Part shown: positions 23,350-34,108 of the stretch, piece after piece | How positions within the stretch are numbered: position 1 is the stretch's first letter | Layout of the letters: each line of letters starts with the position of its first letter | NCBI GenBank assembly: GCA_963693315.1 | Contig: CAVNZG010001019.1 | Span: 109,076 to 173,075, forward strand | Reading direction: 5' to 3' | Length of the DNA: 64,000 bases | Origin: Diogma glabrata | Lineage: Eukaryota; Arthropoda; Insecta; Diptera; Cylindrotomidae | Made by a program: the position numbers and the translations under genes | Notes under the pieces: model-generated | Told to the model about the DNA's origin: nothing | The model's input: only the letters and a program-made list of their open reading frames with translations | Database searches by the model: none

Positions 23350-25556
23350 TACGGTTTTCGAAACAAAAGATCAACTACCGATCTATTAAACTATATAGCG
23401 CATTGTTGGAACATCATACTTGATAAAGTTGGTGAAACATATGTTATCGCTTTAGACATAGTTGGTGAAACATATGTTATCGCTATTTTTGATTTATATC
23501 AACGAATTGTTGAAAATCACCAGCAAGCCAATAAATAGTTTTGCAGATGATAGTACTCTGCACAAGTCGTTCGAGCTCCTTCCTTCAAAAGGTAAAATGC
23601 ACGAACGAATAAATCCTGTCCGGAGAGACGCTGCCATAAACGTGAACAAAGACCTGAATAAAGTCGCCGACTCGGGTGACCAAAACCTTGTCAATTTCAA
23701 CTCTACCAAAACACAGCTGTTGATTGTTTCCAGATTAAAGACCGAGTTCCCCAAAGATATTTTATTCAGTATGTTTGATGAACCAATAGGTGAATGTAAA
23801 AACATTCGTTTATTGGGTGTCACAGTTTCAAATGACCTACTCTGGAACGATCATGTATGGCGATGGCCAAAAGAGCGTCTAAAAAACTCGGCCTCCTAAA
23901 TAGATGCAAAAAAATTTTCACTTCTTACCATTTGCTTCATGTTTATAAGTCCTATATTCGTCCCTGTATGGAGTACTGTTGTCAAGTTTGGGGTGCTGCC
24001 TCTGTTTCCATCTTGGCCCTCTTGGACTCTGTTCAAAAGCGGGCTATGCGAATTTTGGGTGATCGAGCTTTGACATCAAAACTTGATTCCCTACAACATC
24101 GTCGCACTGTTGCTGACCTCGTTGTTTTTTACAAACATCGTCATCAACAGTGCTCAGATGAAATCAGCGGAATCATGCCTCAAACTTATTCTTACCCCCG
24201 TTTAGACATGTTAAAATACTGTATTTTATTTTTTTTGTATAATACAGCGTATTATACATTGTATTATACAAAATAAAATACCATATATTCTGTTCAAAAG
24301 TGTAATAGGCGAGATAAAATATGTGAATAGTACAACAACAAAAAATGACTTCCATCATCATTTTGAATTACATCTAATTCATTTTTTTTTCTATATATCT
24401 GAACTTGGATATCTCATCGTTATTTTTATCTATATATATTCCTCAAACGAATGCTAATAAGACCGATATAATCATATGACTCTAATTCATGTGGATGGTC
24501 TGATCAGCAAAACTATCCTGATGCTTAGTTTCAATTTATTTCACCTTCATTCGCTGCCTACTACTGTATTTATGATTTTTATTCAGATTGGATCCTTACC
24601 ATTTCCCATGAATAAGCTGTTAGAGGTCTTAATCATGTTTGACATAAACAAAATAATTAAATCATAGGCTGCATATCGAAAATGATGTTTCTGTTACAGT
24701 GAAAGATGCAGAACAATTCAAATTAGAAGATGATATATCCTGTTGTCACAAACTCTATTCCATCAAGTTATAAAACAAATACAACTGCTTATGGTTTCAT
24801 AATGAGTATTTTAAGATATTTGGGCATGGTTGATAAATCTGAACGTATAAAAGAAACGTTCTACATGTTATCTGGTGCTGATCAAAGCTATTAAATTGAG
24901 TTACAAATCCATGTTTCAAAATTTTGATTTGTTCCATTAAAAAATTCACTGTAACGGTTGCTTCTCAGCAACTATAATCGATTGTTGATATTTATGTTCT
25001 GTTGATATTAGAACAATCTTGGTACAACAGAAATTTGAAAATTAATTAGAAACGCACACTAGCAAGGCGTACAAATAATTCATTTCCTCGGTGTCGTTTA
25101 TATGTTATACATGTTGTAGTAGACATATTTTCATAGCTATAAATTATTTTAATAATCCACGTGCAATTTTAGTAAAACGGCTATTTGCTACTTTGCTCGC
25201 CATCAGAATAAAAAATGTTTTGTTATAATAAAATACCTTGTATTTTACAACGTTTTGGACAATACGGTATTTTACGTATAATACCGCGTATTATACATTT
25301 GTATTAAACACTTTTACATCACTACCCCCGTTCCACACGGCAATCGGCTGCTGCAACCAGTGAAACGGTAAAGATCCCGCACTGCCATACTGGCAGATCG
25401 CAGAGAGACTTCTTTGTCTAAACTGCATACAAATGGAATAGTTTGCCGGGACACTTAGTCTTAGGTGGCTTCAACCCACAGAGGTTTAAAGAAAGCGTTA
25501 ATCAACACCTTAGAACGCGAGTTGTTGTGGGACCTAGATCTAGACCTAGGTCTTAA
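23350..25556 (+). pseudogene. LINE-A copy 4 RT and C-terminus, broken
   Basis: Readable blocks: ETYVIALDI, then an internal deletion. The phrase GTTGGTGAAACATATGTTAT occurs twice about 36 bp apart and the frame jumps directly to FLIYINELLKITSKPINSFA and DDSTLHKSFELLPSKGKMHE. Motif B (PQGSVLSPTLF) is thus lost. After 23860 another frame gives YKSYIRPCMEYCCQVWGAAS and LLDSVQKRAMRILGDRALT, continuing to the hAT insertion and resuming at 25333. The C-terminal ~80 residues can be followed to about 25556 with stops. Confidence 0.8.
24203..25324. mobile_element. Non-autonomous hAT-like element (1.12 kb)
   Basis: Flanked by the 8-bp direct repeat CCCCCGTT (24195-24202 and 25325-25332). The ends are imperfect inverted repeats, TAGACATGTTAAAATA against the complement TAGTGATGTAAAAGTG; the TAG-x2-ATGTAAAA type of end is known in hAT elements. 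Both ends carry short palindromic ATAATAC-GCGTATTATAC motifs just inside. No transposase was found in about 1.1 kb, so it depends on another copy for movement. Confidence 0.8.
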
Positions 25557-25637
25557 AAGGTATTTATGTGTTGTTGTGATACATATTCTAAACCCTATAT
25601 TACACAACACATTTTATTAAAAAAAAAAAAAATTATG

Positions 25638-27768
25638 AAAATTGCAAAAAATGTTCATAATTTGCACCATAATTTTTTAGATTCAGTTCTTATATTATTC
25701 TTGATGGGATATTTTCCATCGGGGTGATGTTAAATCACAAATAATTTACTGAATTAGTTGTTGATTATGTGTCAATAGACACAGGGAAGACTAGTCATCT
25801 TCTTCTCACCGATATGAGTTTGTTATTCAATACTAGTATGTCTAGAGTATAACAAAACAGTGATCACCAGAGAAATTAATTGACTAAACCTGAATCTATT
25901 AAATATATGTTTATGTAATTTTTTTGTTTTTATACTTACTTTTTATACTAATTTTTTAGATTCAGTTCTTATATTATTCTTGATGGGATATTTTCCATCG
26001 GGGTTTATTTAGCGTATGGTTTTTTTGTGACACATTAAAAATTAAACTTAAAAAAATAGGTAGACTCTTCTATGAAATCTACCTAAAACAAAACATGGAT
26101 ACACATTAAATGAACTTACAATCGGTTTGATTGCGCGTCTTTGAGTAAAAAAGTAAAAAGTAAAATATTTGAACATTGGGCAGTACACTTGAACATTAGA
26201 TGTTTACATCGAGCGAGTCTATCCATGCTACTGCATTGGGAGTTGCCAAATGGGTGTCTGAGCTGTTGCCATTGTACCGTCGAATTAGACACACAGTTGC
26301 AGTGTGTTTTATGGTTTGTTGTGGAGCGCCGTAGTCACACTCAGGGGACTCGGAAATGTCCCACTTGTAAAAAGAATCAGCACAACGTCCATGATTCGTT
26401 CTTATTCGGTTTAATGTACTCCAGGTATGACGTGGCAGATCGAAACCAGGATGGGTAGAAGCCGGGTTAGTAATAGAAAGGCCTGTTGTGTTGTAATGAT
26501 ACCAGGAGGTGTCCCAGGCATCCAAGATATTAAAATTAGTTGCTAGCAGGCTGCTGGCAGTTTATGTGGAGGCTTTCTTGACTTCAACCGACAACGAGTG
26601 TGTTCACCGTAATATTCGTGCAAGGGTAACGTGATGTTGTTGGTTACCTTTTTACGTTCACCCATGAGAGCATGCGAGCGTCTGAGTGCAGGTGGAGTGC
26701 TATTGCTTAACACAGGGAGCCAAGGTAAAGGGGTGGATCTGATAGTACCACTTATAGTACGCATCGTGGCATGCAGCTGGCAGTCAACTTTTTGAGTATG
26801 ATGTGCTATTCAACCAGACTGGTGCGCCATACTCAGCCACTGAGTAAACCAGACTTAGAGCAGTTGTGCGGAGAGTAGCTGGAGTAGCACCCCATGTCGA
26901 GCCTGCCAGTTTGTGCAATATATTGTTTCTCGTTTTCAGTTTTTTTGACGTATTTGCTAGATGGAGTTTAAAAGAAAGAGTTCTATCGAGAGTAATGCCC
27001 AGGTACTTTGGCTGTTGATTGTATTTAATAACAGTGCCGTTAAATAAACACTGATAGTTCGGGTTTTGCCAGTTTGTTGTTTAAGTGGAAACAGGAGCTC
27101 TCGGTTTTACTTAGATTGGGAAATAAGCTTCACGTTCGAAAATAGTCATTCATTATCGCTAAGTCAGTTGAGAGCAAATCCTCGGGGTGATATTATGTCA
27201 CAAATAATTTACGGAATTAATTATTGATTATGTGTCAATAGACACAAGGGAAGACTAGTCATCTTCTTCTCACCGATATGAGTTTGTTATTCAATACTAG
27301 TATGTCTAGAGTATAACAAAACAGTGATCACCAGAGAAATTAATTGACTAAACCTGAATCTATTAAATTTATGTTTATGTAAATTTTTTGTATTTATACT
27401 TCGCTAGAGTTGTAACCTAATTTTTGGTTTATATTTAACGTTGACATTTTTTGGTAGTTTATATATTCGGCTAGCCCTGATGAGAATGAGAAACTTTTTC
27501 AAAGTTTAAAATTTTCTCATTGATTCGAAACTAGATCGGTCGAAAATTGTACGGATTGCAAAAAATGTTCATAATTTGCACCATAATTTTTTAGATTCAG
27601 TTCTTATATTATTCTTGATGTTATATCACAAATAATTTACTGAATTAATTGTTCATTATGTGTCAATAGACACAGGGAAGACTAGTCATCTTCTTCTCAC
27701 CGATATGAGTTTGTTAGTCAATACTAGTATGTCTAGAGTATAACAAAACAGTGATCACCAGAGAATTT
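25638..27768. repeat. Tandem repeat R (three units), interrupted
   Basis: Units share ATAATTTGCACCATAATTTT, TTCTTGATG, GTGTCAATAGACACA, GACTAGTCATCTTC and TAACAAAACAGTGATCACCA. Unit 1 is 25638-25950. Unit 2 is 25951-26004 plus 27189-27540, with a LINE inserted. Unit 3 is 27541-27768. The intact unit is about 310-410 bp. Unit 1 has lost the segment between TTATACTTAC and the next unit that unit 2 retains. Class is unknown, and no reading frame is conserved. Confidence 0.8.
26005..27181 (-). pseudogene. Jockey-like LINE 3' half, antisense, inserted in repeat R
   Basis: Bounded by a 7-bp direct repeat TCGGGGT (25998-26004 and 27182-27188). Minus-strand translation from the right gives MNDYFR, NLSKTESSCFHLNN, KYLGITLDRTLSFKLHL, HKLAGSTWGATPATLRTTAL, VYSVAEYGAPVWLNS, then RTISGTIRSTPLPWLPVLS and RIRTNHGRCADSFYKWDI with a CDYG-type zinc motif. 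This is the palm-to-C-terminus region of a very common insect LINE. Motifs A to C of the polymerase are absent because of 5' truncation. Frameshifts at about 26770 and 26530. Confidence 0.8.
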
Positions 27769-27820
27769 AATTTTTTTTTCAATATAGGGTTTACAATATG
27801 TGTCACAACAACACATAAAT
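27769..27820 (-). mobile_element. LINE-A copy 5, 3' tip
   Basis: T-run at 27770-27779 followed by the antisense LINE-A terminus ending ACACATAAATA. The remainder of this copy continues at 34109, on the far side of the CR1-like insertion. The two pieces join into one conserved sequence. Confidence 0.8.
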
Positions 27821-27929
27821 AAACAACACATAAACACATCGACAATCAACAATCATCGAGTAAGGACGTGTTTTTGCTTTTGTTAATAAATTATCAAAAT
27901 TATTAAAATCTTAAAAATAAACAAAATTT

Positions 27930-28340
27930 TAGATATGCAAAATTTGTTTTTGTGGTTTTCTAATAAAAATAAAAATTATTAAAATATCAAAAAAAAATTT
28001 TTAACTGTTAAACAAAATTTGTTTTCATGTTTTTTGTCCTTACTCTATAAATATATGATATAGTGATATTTCAAAACTGTGAGTTACAAAAACCAAAATT
28101 TTTAAAATATCAAAAAAAAAAATTAACGTTAAGCAAAATTTTGTTTTTTTCGTGTTTTTTGTTGTTATTCTAGAAAGATACGATATAGTGATATTTCTTA
28201 ACCGTGAGTTATAAAAATCAAATTTATTAAAATATTAAAAAAAATTAACCGTTTTAAGTAAACCTTGTTTGTGTTTTTGTTTTTTACTATACAAAAAATA
28301 TGATATAGGTAGTGATCTTTCATAACTGTCAGTTATTTCT
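27930..28340 (+). repeat. Tandem ~120-bp monomers in CR1-like 5' leader
   Basis: Three to four diverged units, each with ATTAAAATAT-CAAAAAAA, a TTAA-C-GTTAA block, AAA-TTTGTTTT, then GATATAGTGATATTTC and GTGAGTTA. Units start at about 27960, 28085 and 28205. Repeated leaders of this sort act as promoters in several LINE families; here that role is inference. Confidence 0.7.
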
Positions 28341-28357
28341 CTCAAATATTTTAAACA

Positions 28358-29362
28358 ATGATTTCAAGGAAACCGAATAGGAATCAATTAAAAAAACAGG
28401 AACAAAGATTTTATGTAAATAATAGTACAAAAAATTGCTTGAATTGTAATGATACAATGAATAAAAAAGACAAAACTCTTTTTTGCATTAACTGTGGCAA
28501 ATATTTTCACCTTGAATGCACCAATGTTAATCGGCTACATTACAAAGAGTTTTTGAAAGATAATGTATGGCTTTGTTCTACAAAATGCAAGAAAAAGAAC
28601 ACCGATGTCCAGGTTTTTACTGTTCAAAATAATGAAGAGTCATATGATGATGAGGTAGAACCCACTAGAATTACCAAACCTACAAACATTGATGATTTAC
28701 TGATATCACAAAATTTCATATCAGAAAAGTTAGACACGCTTATCAGGGAAAATAAAGAAATAAACAAAACTCTAAGCAAATATATTGAAAGAACGGTTTT
28801 TCTTGAAACTTGTGTGGCTAATGTTAGTCACGAAGTGCAACATCTAAAGCAGGAAAAACTGGATGCAAATCTTTTAATAATGGGTGTGCCAAAAAATGGT
28901 TCTACCGACAAAACTAATTTACAATTACTTCAGTTAATTTCAAAAGAAATAAAAGTCGAGGTGACAGCAGAAGATGTAATTGAAGTTGTAAGATTGGAAA
29001 AAACTGCGAATGCGAATAACCATGTATCAAACAACCTTCATCCACCACTCCTTGTTAGATTCAGTAGTAGAGACATGAAAAATAAGTTGCAAAATGCAAA
29101 AAGAAACTACGATGGCAGTCTTTTCACGAAGAAAATATTTCCTACAGTACAAGATGAAGGACTAAAAATCTTCTTTAATCCTAATCTTACACCTTACAAC
29201 CAAGAGTTAATCAAGGAAGCCCGAAAGCTTAAAAACACCTATAATAATTTCAAATATGTCTGGTTTGCATCTAACAACACAATATGTGCTCGCAAAGATG
29301 ACAAATCCATAGTGCATGTAATCAAAACAAAGAGTGACGTAGATAAACTGCAAAAAATATAA
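28358..29362 (+). CDS. LINE ORF1: PHD-finger, coiled coil, nucleic-acid-binding domain
   Basis: An uninterrupted 334-residue frame starting MISRKPNRNQ. Residues 27-77 form a C4HC3 zinc finger of PHD type: C27-C30, C43-C46, H51-C54 and C73-C77. Residues about 110-170 are rich in Leu, Glu and Lys heptads and look like a coiled coil (DDLLISQNF to QHLKQEKLDANLL). Residues about 172-330 resemble the RRM-like plus C-terminal module of LINE ORF1 proteins: LLIMGVPKNG, VIEVVRLEK, PLLVRFSSRDMKNKL and TPYNQELIKEARKL. ORF1 proteins of CR1-type elements bind element RNA in the RNP; that role is by family. ORF2 starts 40 bp downstream. It is the only intact long coding frame in the window. Confidence 0.8.
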   Translation: MISRKPNRNQLKKQEQRFYVNNSTKNCLNCNDTMNKKDKTLFCINCGKYFHLECTNVNRLHYKEFLKDNVWLCSTKCKKKNTDVQVFTVQNNEESYDDEVEPTRITKPTNIDDLLISQNFISEKLDTLIRENKEINKTLSKYIERTVFLETCVANVSHEVQHLKQEKLDANLLIMGVPKNGSTDKTNLQLLQLISKEIKVEVTAEDVIEVVRLEKTANANNHVSNNLHPPLLVRFSSRDMKNKLQNAKRNYDGSLFTKKIFPTVQDEGLKIFFNPNLTPYNQELIKEARKLKNTYNNFKYVWFASNNTICARKDDKSIVHVIKTKSDVDKLQKI

Positions 29363-29402
29363 ACTCAATAAAACTTCTCATTGTTTTATATTTCCAAACT
29401 TA

Positions 29403-32400
29403 ATGAACTCGAACGATTTAATACAGTCCTTAGATGTTGATTACAATTTAAACAGTTTTTCTAATGCATTTTATAAAGATAAAAATATGAATATTATGTA
29501 TTTAAACATCAGAAGTCTGCGACAAAACAAATTCAGTGAGCTAAAAAATATGATTGCGTCATATAACTTTCCTATTCATGTGATTGTACTGGTAGAAATA
29601 TGGATCTACCAAAATGAAATTGACCTATACCAACTTAATAACTACACATCATATTTCCAAACAAGAGATACTTCTAAAGGAAGAGGAACCGCCATCTACG
29701 TCATCAATGATATTAACTCCAATCTAGTGTATAGTGAATGTAATGAAAGTAATGATATCTTGCTGGTAAATTTAAATAAAATAAATGTAAATATTATGTT
29801 AGTGTACAATCAATCAGGTATTTATACAAAACATTTCTTACAAAATCTAAATAATGTGATTGAAAAACATAAAAGATGTTTAGTTGTTGGTGACTTTAAT
29901 TTGGATATTCAAAAAAATAACAGAAATGTTTCATTATACAAAGATATTCTTAATTCTAGCGGGTATTTAATCTTAAATAAAATAGAAGAATCATACGCGA
30001 CTAGAATATCCAATACAAGTAAATATTCAACAAGTACAATAATAGATCACTTTATTACAGATATATTCGATTGTAGTTATTCTATCTCATTGATTGATCA
30101 CAGTATTAGTGATCATCGAACTATCTTTGCAAGCGTCAATACAAACAGAAAAAACATTAAAAATATTCAAATTAATAAAAAAATCCTCGATTACAATGCA
30201 ATTGATGAAACTCTTTTATCAGAACGTATAGACTCTTGCAATAATTTCGATGATCTTATAAGTGTTTGTACTAGTACAATCGTAAAAAATTCAAAAGAAA
30301 TTAAAAGTCATTATAAAATTGTATCACATGATCGATCCATGGATCACTAATGAAATTAAAAAACAAATTCGATTAAGAGATATGTTTTATAAACAAAACA
30401 CTAAACACCCAAATAATAATTATTTTACTCAGAGGTTTGAATTTCTGAAAACTAATGTAAAACAACAAATTAAAATAGAAAATATGGAGGGGCTGAAATC
30501 TCACAGCTCTGAGATATCAAGACTTCGGTCTGGGTTAAGGATTTGTATATAGTTTTCGGCAAAAAACTTTTATGAGGACATGGTTTTTAGTTTTGGGCAG
30601 CGATGAATATCAAGCAAAACTCTTTGTTAAAGTACAAATATTTTCTTATCTCTGTTTAGATATGTATTACAAAACTAACACAAAACATCAATACGTTGCC
30701 GGAAAATTATAACAGATCTTAAATTAACTTAATTTAGTGAAAAGATGATACACTCAGCAAACTACTCAAAAACCTCTCCATTTAGCGTTTCGAGAAAATA
30801 TTAATCACAAATTCATATTTCTTTCACAACTCCAAAAATATTGTAAAAATTAAATAAAATCAAACTTTTTTCGAAATTCTAAAAATATTCCAAAAATTAT
30901 TACAAAATCAAAAATTGAAACTTTTTTCAAAATTCCAAAATAATAAAATCAAAAATTATAAATTTTTCAAATTTCTAAAAATATTCCAAAAGTTCTTACA
31001 AAATCAAAAATTAAAACTTTTTCCAAAATTCTAAAAATATTGCAAAAATTATTACAAAATCAAATATACAAACTTTTTTCAAAATTCCAAAATAATTTCA
31101 AAAACTATAACAAATTCAAAAATTTCCATGTCCAATTTCATTTTCAATTACATTTACGTCATAAAAACAGCTACATTTTTTTTGACACACTTGACAACTT
31201 TTTTTTGACAAACTTATAATGCCATAATTCTCAATAATAATAATAAAATTTCCTTTTTTTTTTCCGAAAAATTGGTTAAAAAAATAAATAAAAATCTTTC
31301 TTTTGACACACTTGACAACATTTTTTTGACAAACTTATAATGCCATAATTCTAAATAATAATAATAAAATTTCATTTCAATGAAAATTTTAATTTAATTT
31401 TTTTTCAACAAATTGGGTAAAAAAATAAATAAAAATCTTTTTTTTGACACACTTGACAACATTTTTTTGACAAACTTATAATGCAATAATCTAGATTTTG
31501 GTCTCACATACCAATCCCGACCATCAAAATTTCTCCAAATTCAATCTTCCTCCTCGTAATCACTTAAAATGAACGTTTTTTAAGCAAAAAATATGCAAAT
31601 TTCCTTGTTTTGACACACTTGACGATTTTTTTGACACACTTCCGGTACAGTTATCGAACACATCGTCCTTTCGGCTCTTCCCATTGAGTAAACCTATTTT
31701 TAGAAAAAAAAATTTTGAAATCCGTCCAGCGGTTTTCTAGATTTCGTCAGTTGTGACGGACGGCCGACAGACAGACACACATTTTTTTTTTTGCTTTTTT
31801 AGAATCAGTAGGTCCTAAAACGTCGAGAAATGCCAAAAAAAGTGGGGGTAAGAATTTCACTTTGAGCTCATGAATGTAATACTTAGGTCTTTCAGACCGA
31901 AGTAATTAGGTCTTTCAGACCGAAGTAAAATCTAAATTCTTTAGAAATGAATTAAGCAAAAATGATGCTTGTAATTTGTGGAAAAATTTTGAATAGATAT
32001 GTTTTCAATAAAGAAAAATCAAAAGGAAAAATTTGTATAAAAGACAGTTCTGGTAAACTCATAGAAGAAAACTTAATGATTTGCAACCGCTTTAATGACT
32101 ACTTTGTAAACTGTGTGGATAAACTCATACCAGCTAACTCAAATGTGCAAAGCGGAACTATCACTGACTCTTCAAATGATAATTTTTCAAATTCCAATAT
32201 ATTAACACCGACAAACGAAGATGAAATTAAAGAGATACTGTGTAGCCTAAATAAAAAATCTGCTGTCGGTTATGATAAAATATCCTCCAAGTTTTGTATA
32301 CGATATAACGATATTCTATCAAGTAAAGTATCTTACCTGATAAACCAATCCTTATCTACGTCTCATTTCCCAGAATGTCTTAAAATCGCCATCGTATGTC

Positions 32401-33755
32401 CAATATATAAAAAACAAGATAAATTTATTATATCCAACTATCGACCTATCTCCTTGCTCTCTACTTTTACCAAGTGCTTTGAATCTGTTGTTCATAGACG
32501 TTTGGAGAAATACTGCTCAGATAATGGAATAATAAACGCAAACCAATTCGGCTTTTGTAATAGCTCTAGTACTCTTGCAGCTGTTAGTCAGTTAATTTTA
32601 AAAGTCAAAGATAATTTAGATAAAAGGTTATATACCTCATGTATCTTTATTGACCTACAAAAAGCTTTCGATACTATAAGTTTTATAAAACTTTTATTAA
32701 AACTAAAACAAATTGGTATTGGAGAAAATGAATTAAGACTTTTTGAATCATATTTAAAAGATAGACCTCAATATGTTAAAATTGGAGACGACTTGAGTAA
32801 CCCATTATATGCGAAAAATGGAGTACCACAGGGCTCTCTATTAGGCCCTTTGCTCTTTATTATATACGTAAATGATTTTTTTACTCTCGATTTACACGGC
32901 TCACCTCAAATATATGCTGATGATACAGCGGTGTCGTACACTTAAACCAGCTGCGATGATTTGATGATAAAAATGCAAGAAGATTTACATAAAATAAACC
33001 AATGGGCAATAAAAAGCCACCTCAGGTTAAATCTGTCAAAAACAAACTACATTATTTTTGAAACCCCAAATAAGAACCTTGAAAATATTAATCTATATGA
33101 CATTATTATTGACAACACTAAAATTGAGAGAGTTTACTCCACCAAGTACCTAGGTTTAACGATAGATTCTTTGTTAAGTTTCGAAGAACACATACAAAAC
33201 ATAAAAAACAAGTTAAGGGCAATATCATTTATTTTATATAAAATGAAAAACATTTTACCTATTGAGGCTAAGTATCTTATCTTTAATGCTCACGTTATGA
33301 GTAAAGTTAGATACTTACTTCCAATCTAGGGATTAACCGCTCAGTTCAGGGTAAATGAAATAAAACGTGTAATAAATAAATGTTTAAAGTCAGTAAAGAG
33401 TTTGCCTCTGCTTACACCTACAAAATCTTTGTACACCGAGAACTTATTACCGCTGGAATCACTTATTGATTATGAGACTATCTTACTTGTTTTCAAAATT
33501 CAGAATAATCTTATAAAAAATAATGTAACGCTAACAAGAGTTGACGCGATTCATGAACATTCCACAAGACAAATTGGGAACTATTATCTAAATCGGTGTC
33601 GTACAGCACGTGGTCAGTCGAATTTCTTGTACAAGGGTCTCTCTTTGTTCAACCTGCTACCGGACAATATCAAAACCGAAAGAAGAATATCAAAGTTTAA
33701 AACTCTTTTGAAAGCATATCTTTTCAATATTTACCAAAATGCATATAGAATTTAA
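29403..33755 (+). pseudogene. CR1-like ORF2: endonuclease and reverse transcriptase, broken
   Basis: Starts MNSNDLIQSL at 29403. Endonuclease (to about 30140): MYLNIRSLRQNKFSEL, RCLVVGDFNLDI and the catalytic SDHRT block. The usual TETW block reads VEIW, a possible active-site change. A frameshift near 30330 leads to a PWITNEIKKQIRLRDMFYK linker, broken near 30490 by an inserted sequence. The frame resumes at about 31927, shifts near 31985, then runs from 31962 to 33755 with only two in-frame stops (32943 and 33327). RT motifs: NYRPISLLSTFTKCFESV, CIFIDLQKAFDTI, GVPQGSLLGPLLFIIYVND and IYADDTAV. A typical C-terminus (NFLYKGLSLFNLLP) closes it. Few lesions imply recent activity. Confidence 0.85.
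30495..31926. mobile_element. ~1.4-kb non-coding insertion within CR1-like ORF2
   Basis: Separates the IKIEN and KSKFFRNELSKN blocks of the LINE protein. It begins near a GACTTCGGTCTGG phrase (30520-30532) and ends with two tandem copies of TTAGGTCTTTCAGACCGAAG (31882-31925), so the ends carry related inverted motifs. Inside are about five ~60-bp units (AAAATTCTAAAAATATT, AAAATTATTACAAAATCAAA; 30790-31120) and three ~120-bp units (TTTGACACACTTGACAAC, TTATAATGCCATAATTCT; 31160-31500). A CCGTCCAGCGGTTTTCTAGA phrase and GACAGACAGAC-like run at 31716-31775 are typical of dispersed insect repeats. No transposase was found. Confidence 0.65.
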
Positions 33756-34108
33756 CACCAATCAAACTAAATATTTTCTGATTATTACAAATTATAATAA
33801 TAAATTAATAAATAAATAAGCAAAAATTAAATAATATAAGCAAAACTTAAATTAAAAACTAAAACCGTAAAAAAAAAAATAAAATAAAAAAAAAAAAAAA
33901 AAAAAAATAAAAAAAATAAAATAAAAAAAAAAAATAAAAAAAATATAATAAAACAAAAAAAAAAACTCGATGATTCATGTTAAAATTAAAATGTTTACCG
34001 ATGAGCACACTACGTGCTTTTGTAAACGATATATAATAAGATTAATAATTAACTTATAATATTATTGTAAATTCTTTGTTTTTCTTAATTTAATAAAGTA
34101 AAAAAAAA
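33756..34108 (+). repeat. 3' region and A-rich tail of CR1-like LINE
   Basis: Includes an almost pure A tract with scattered T (33868-33965), a short unique stretch, and a terminal AATAAAGT plus A-run ending at 34108. Confidence 0.75.

Larger units (their letters stand above)
23346..25632 (+). mobile_element. LINE-A copy 4, 5' truncated, split by hAT element
   Basis: Plus-strand LINE-A beginning within the RT region (QYGF-like phrase TACGGTTTTCGAAACAAAAG) and ending in a poly-A at 25617-25632. It is interrupted at 24203-25324 by a hAT-like element with an 8-bp duplication. The sequence bordering the LINE on both sides is related to repeat R: 23313-23350 is the reverse complement of part of 25660-25700. 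Confidence 0.85.
27821..34108 (+). mobile_element. CR1-group two-ORF LINE inserted into LINE-A tail
   Basis: A near full-length LINE with a 0.5-kb leader carrying tandem monomers, an intact ORF1 (28358-29362) and a broken ORF2 (29403-33755). Its 3' region is A-rich and ends in an A-run at 34097-34108. It splits a LINE-A copy: ACACATAAATA at 27810-27820 and AAATACCTTTT at 34106 rejoin into the family's normal sequence, implying an AAATA duplication of about 5 bp. A further insertion of about 1.4 kb lies inside ORF2. PHD-finger ORF1 plus endonuclease-RT suggests the CR1 or related Jockey-superfamily group. Confidence 0.8.

Noticed and set aside
27470..27520. CCTGATGAGAATGAGAAAC in repeat R resembles a hammerhead ribozyme core
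   Set aside because: CTGATGAG and GAAAC are present, but the intervening bases cannot form stem II, and I found no matching GTC cleavage site with stems I and III around it.
33868..33965. CRISPR-like or other regular array in the A-rich region
   Set aside because: It is an A-rich LINE 3' tract with scattered T, without spacers or a repeat unit.
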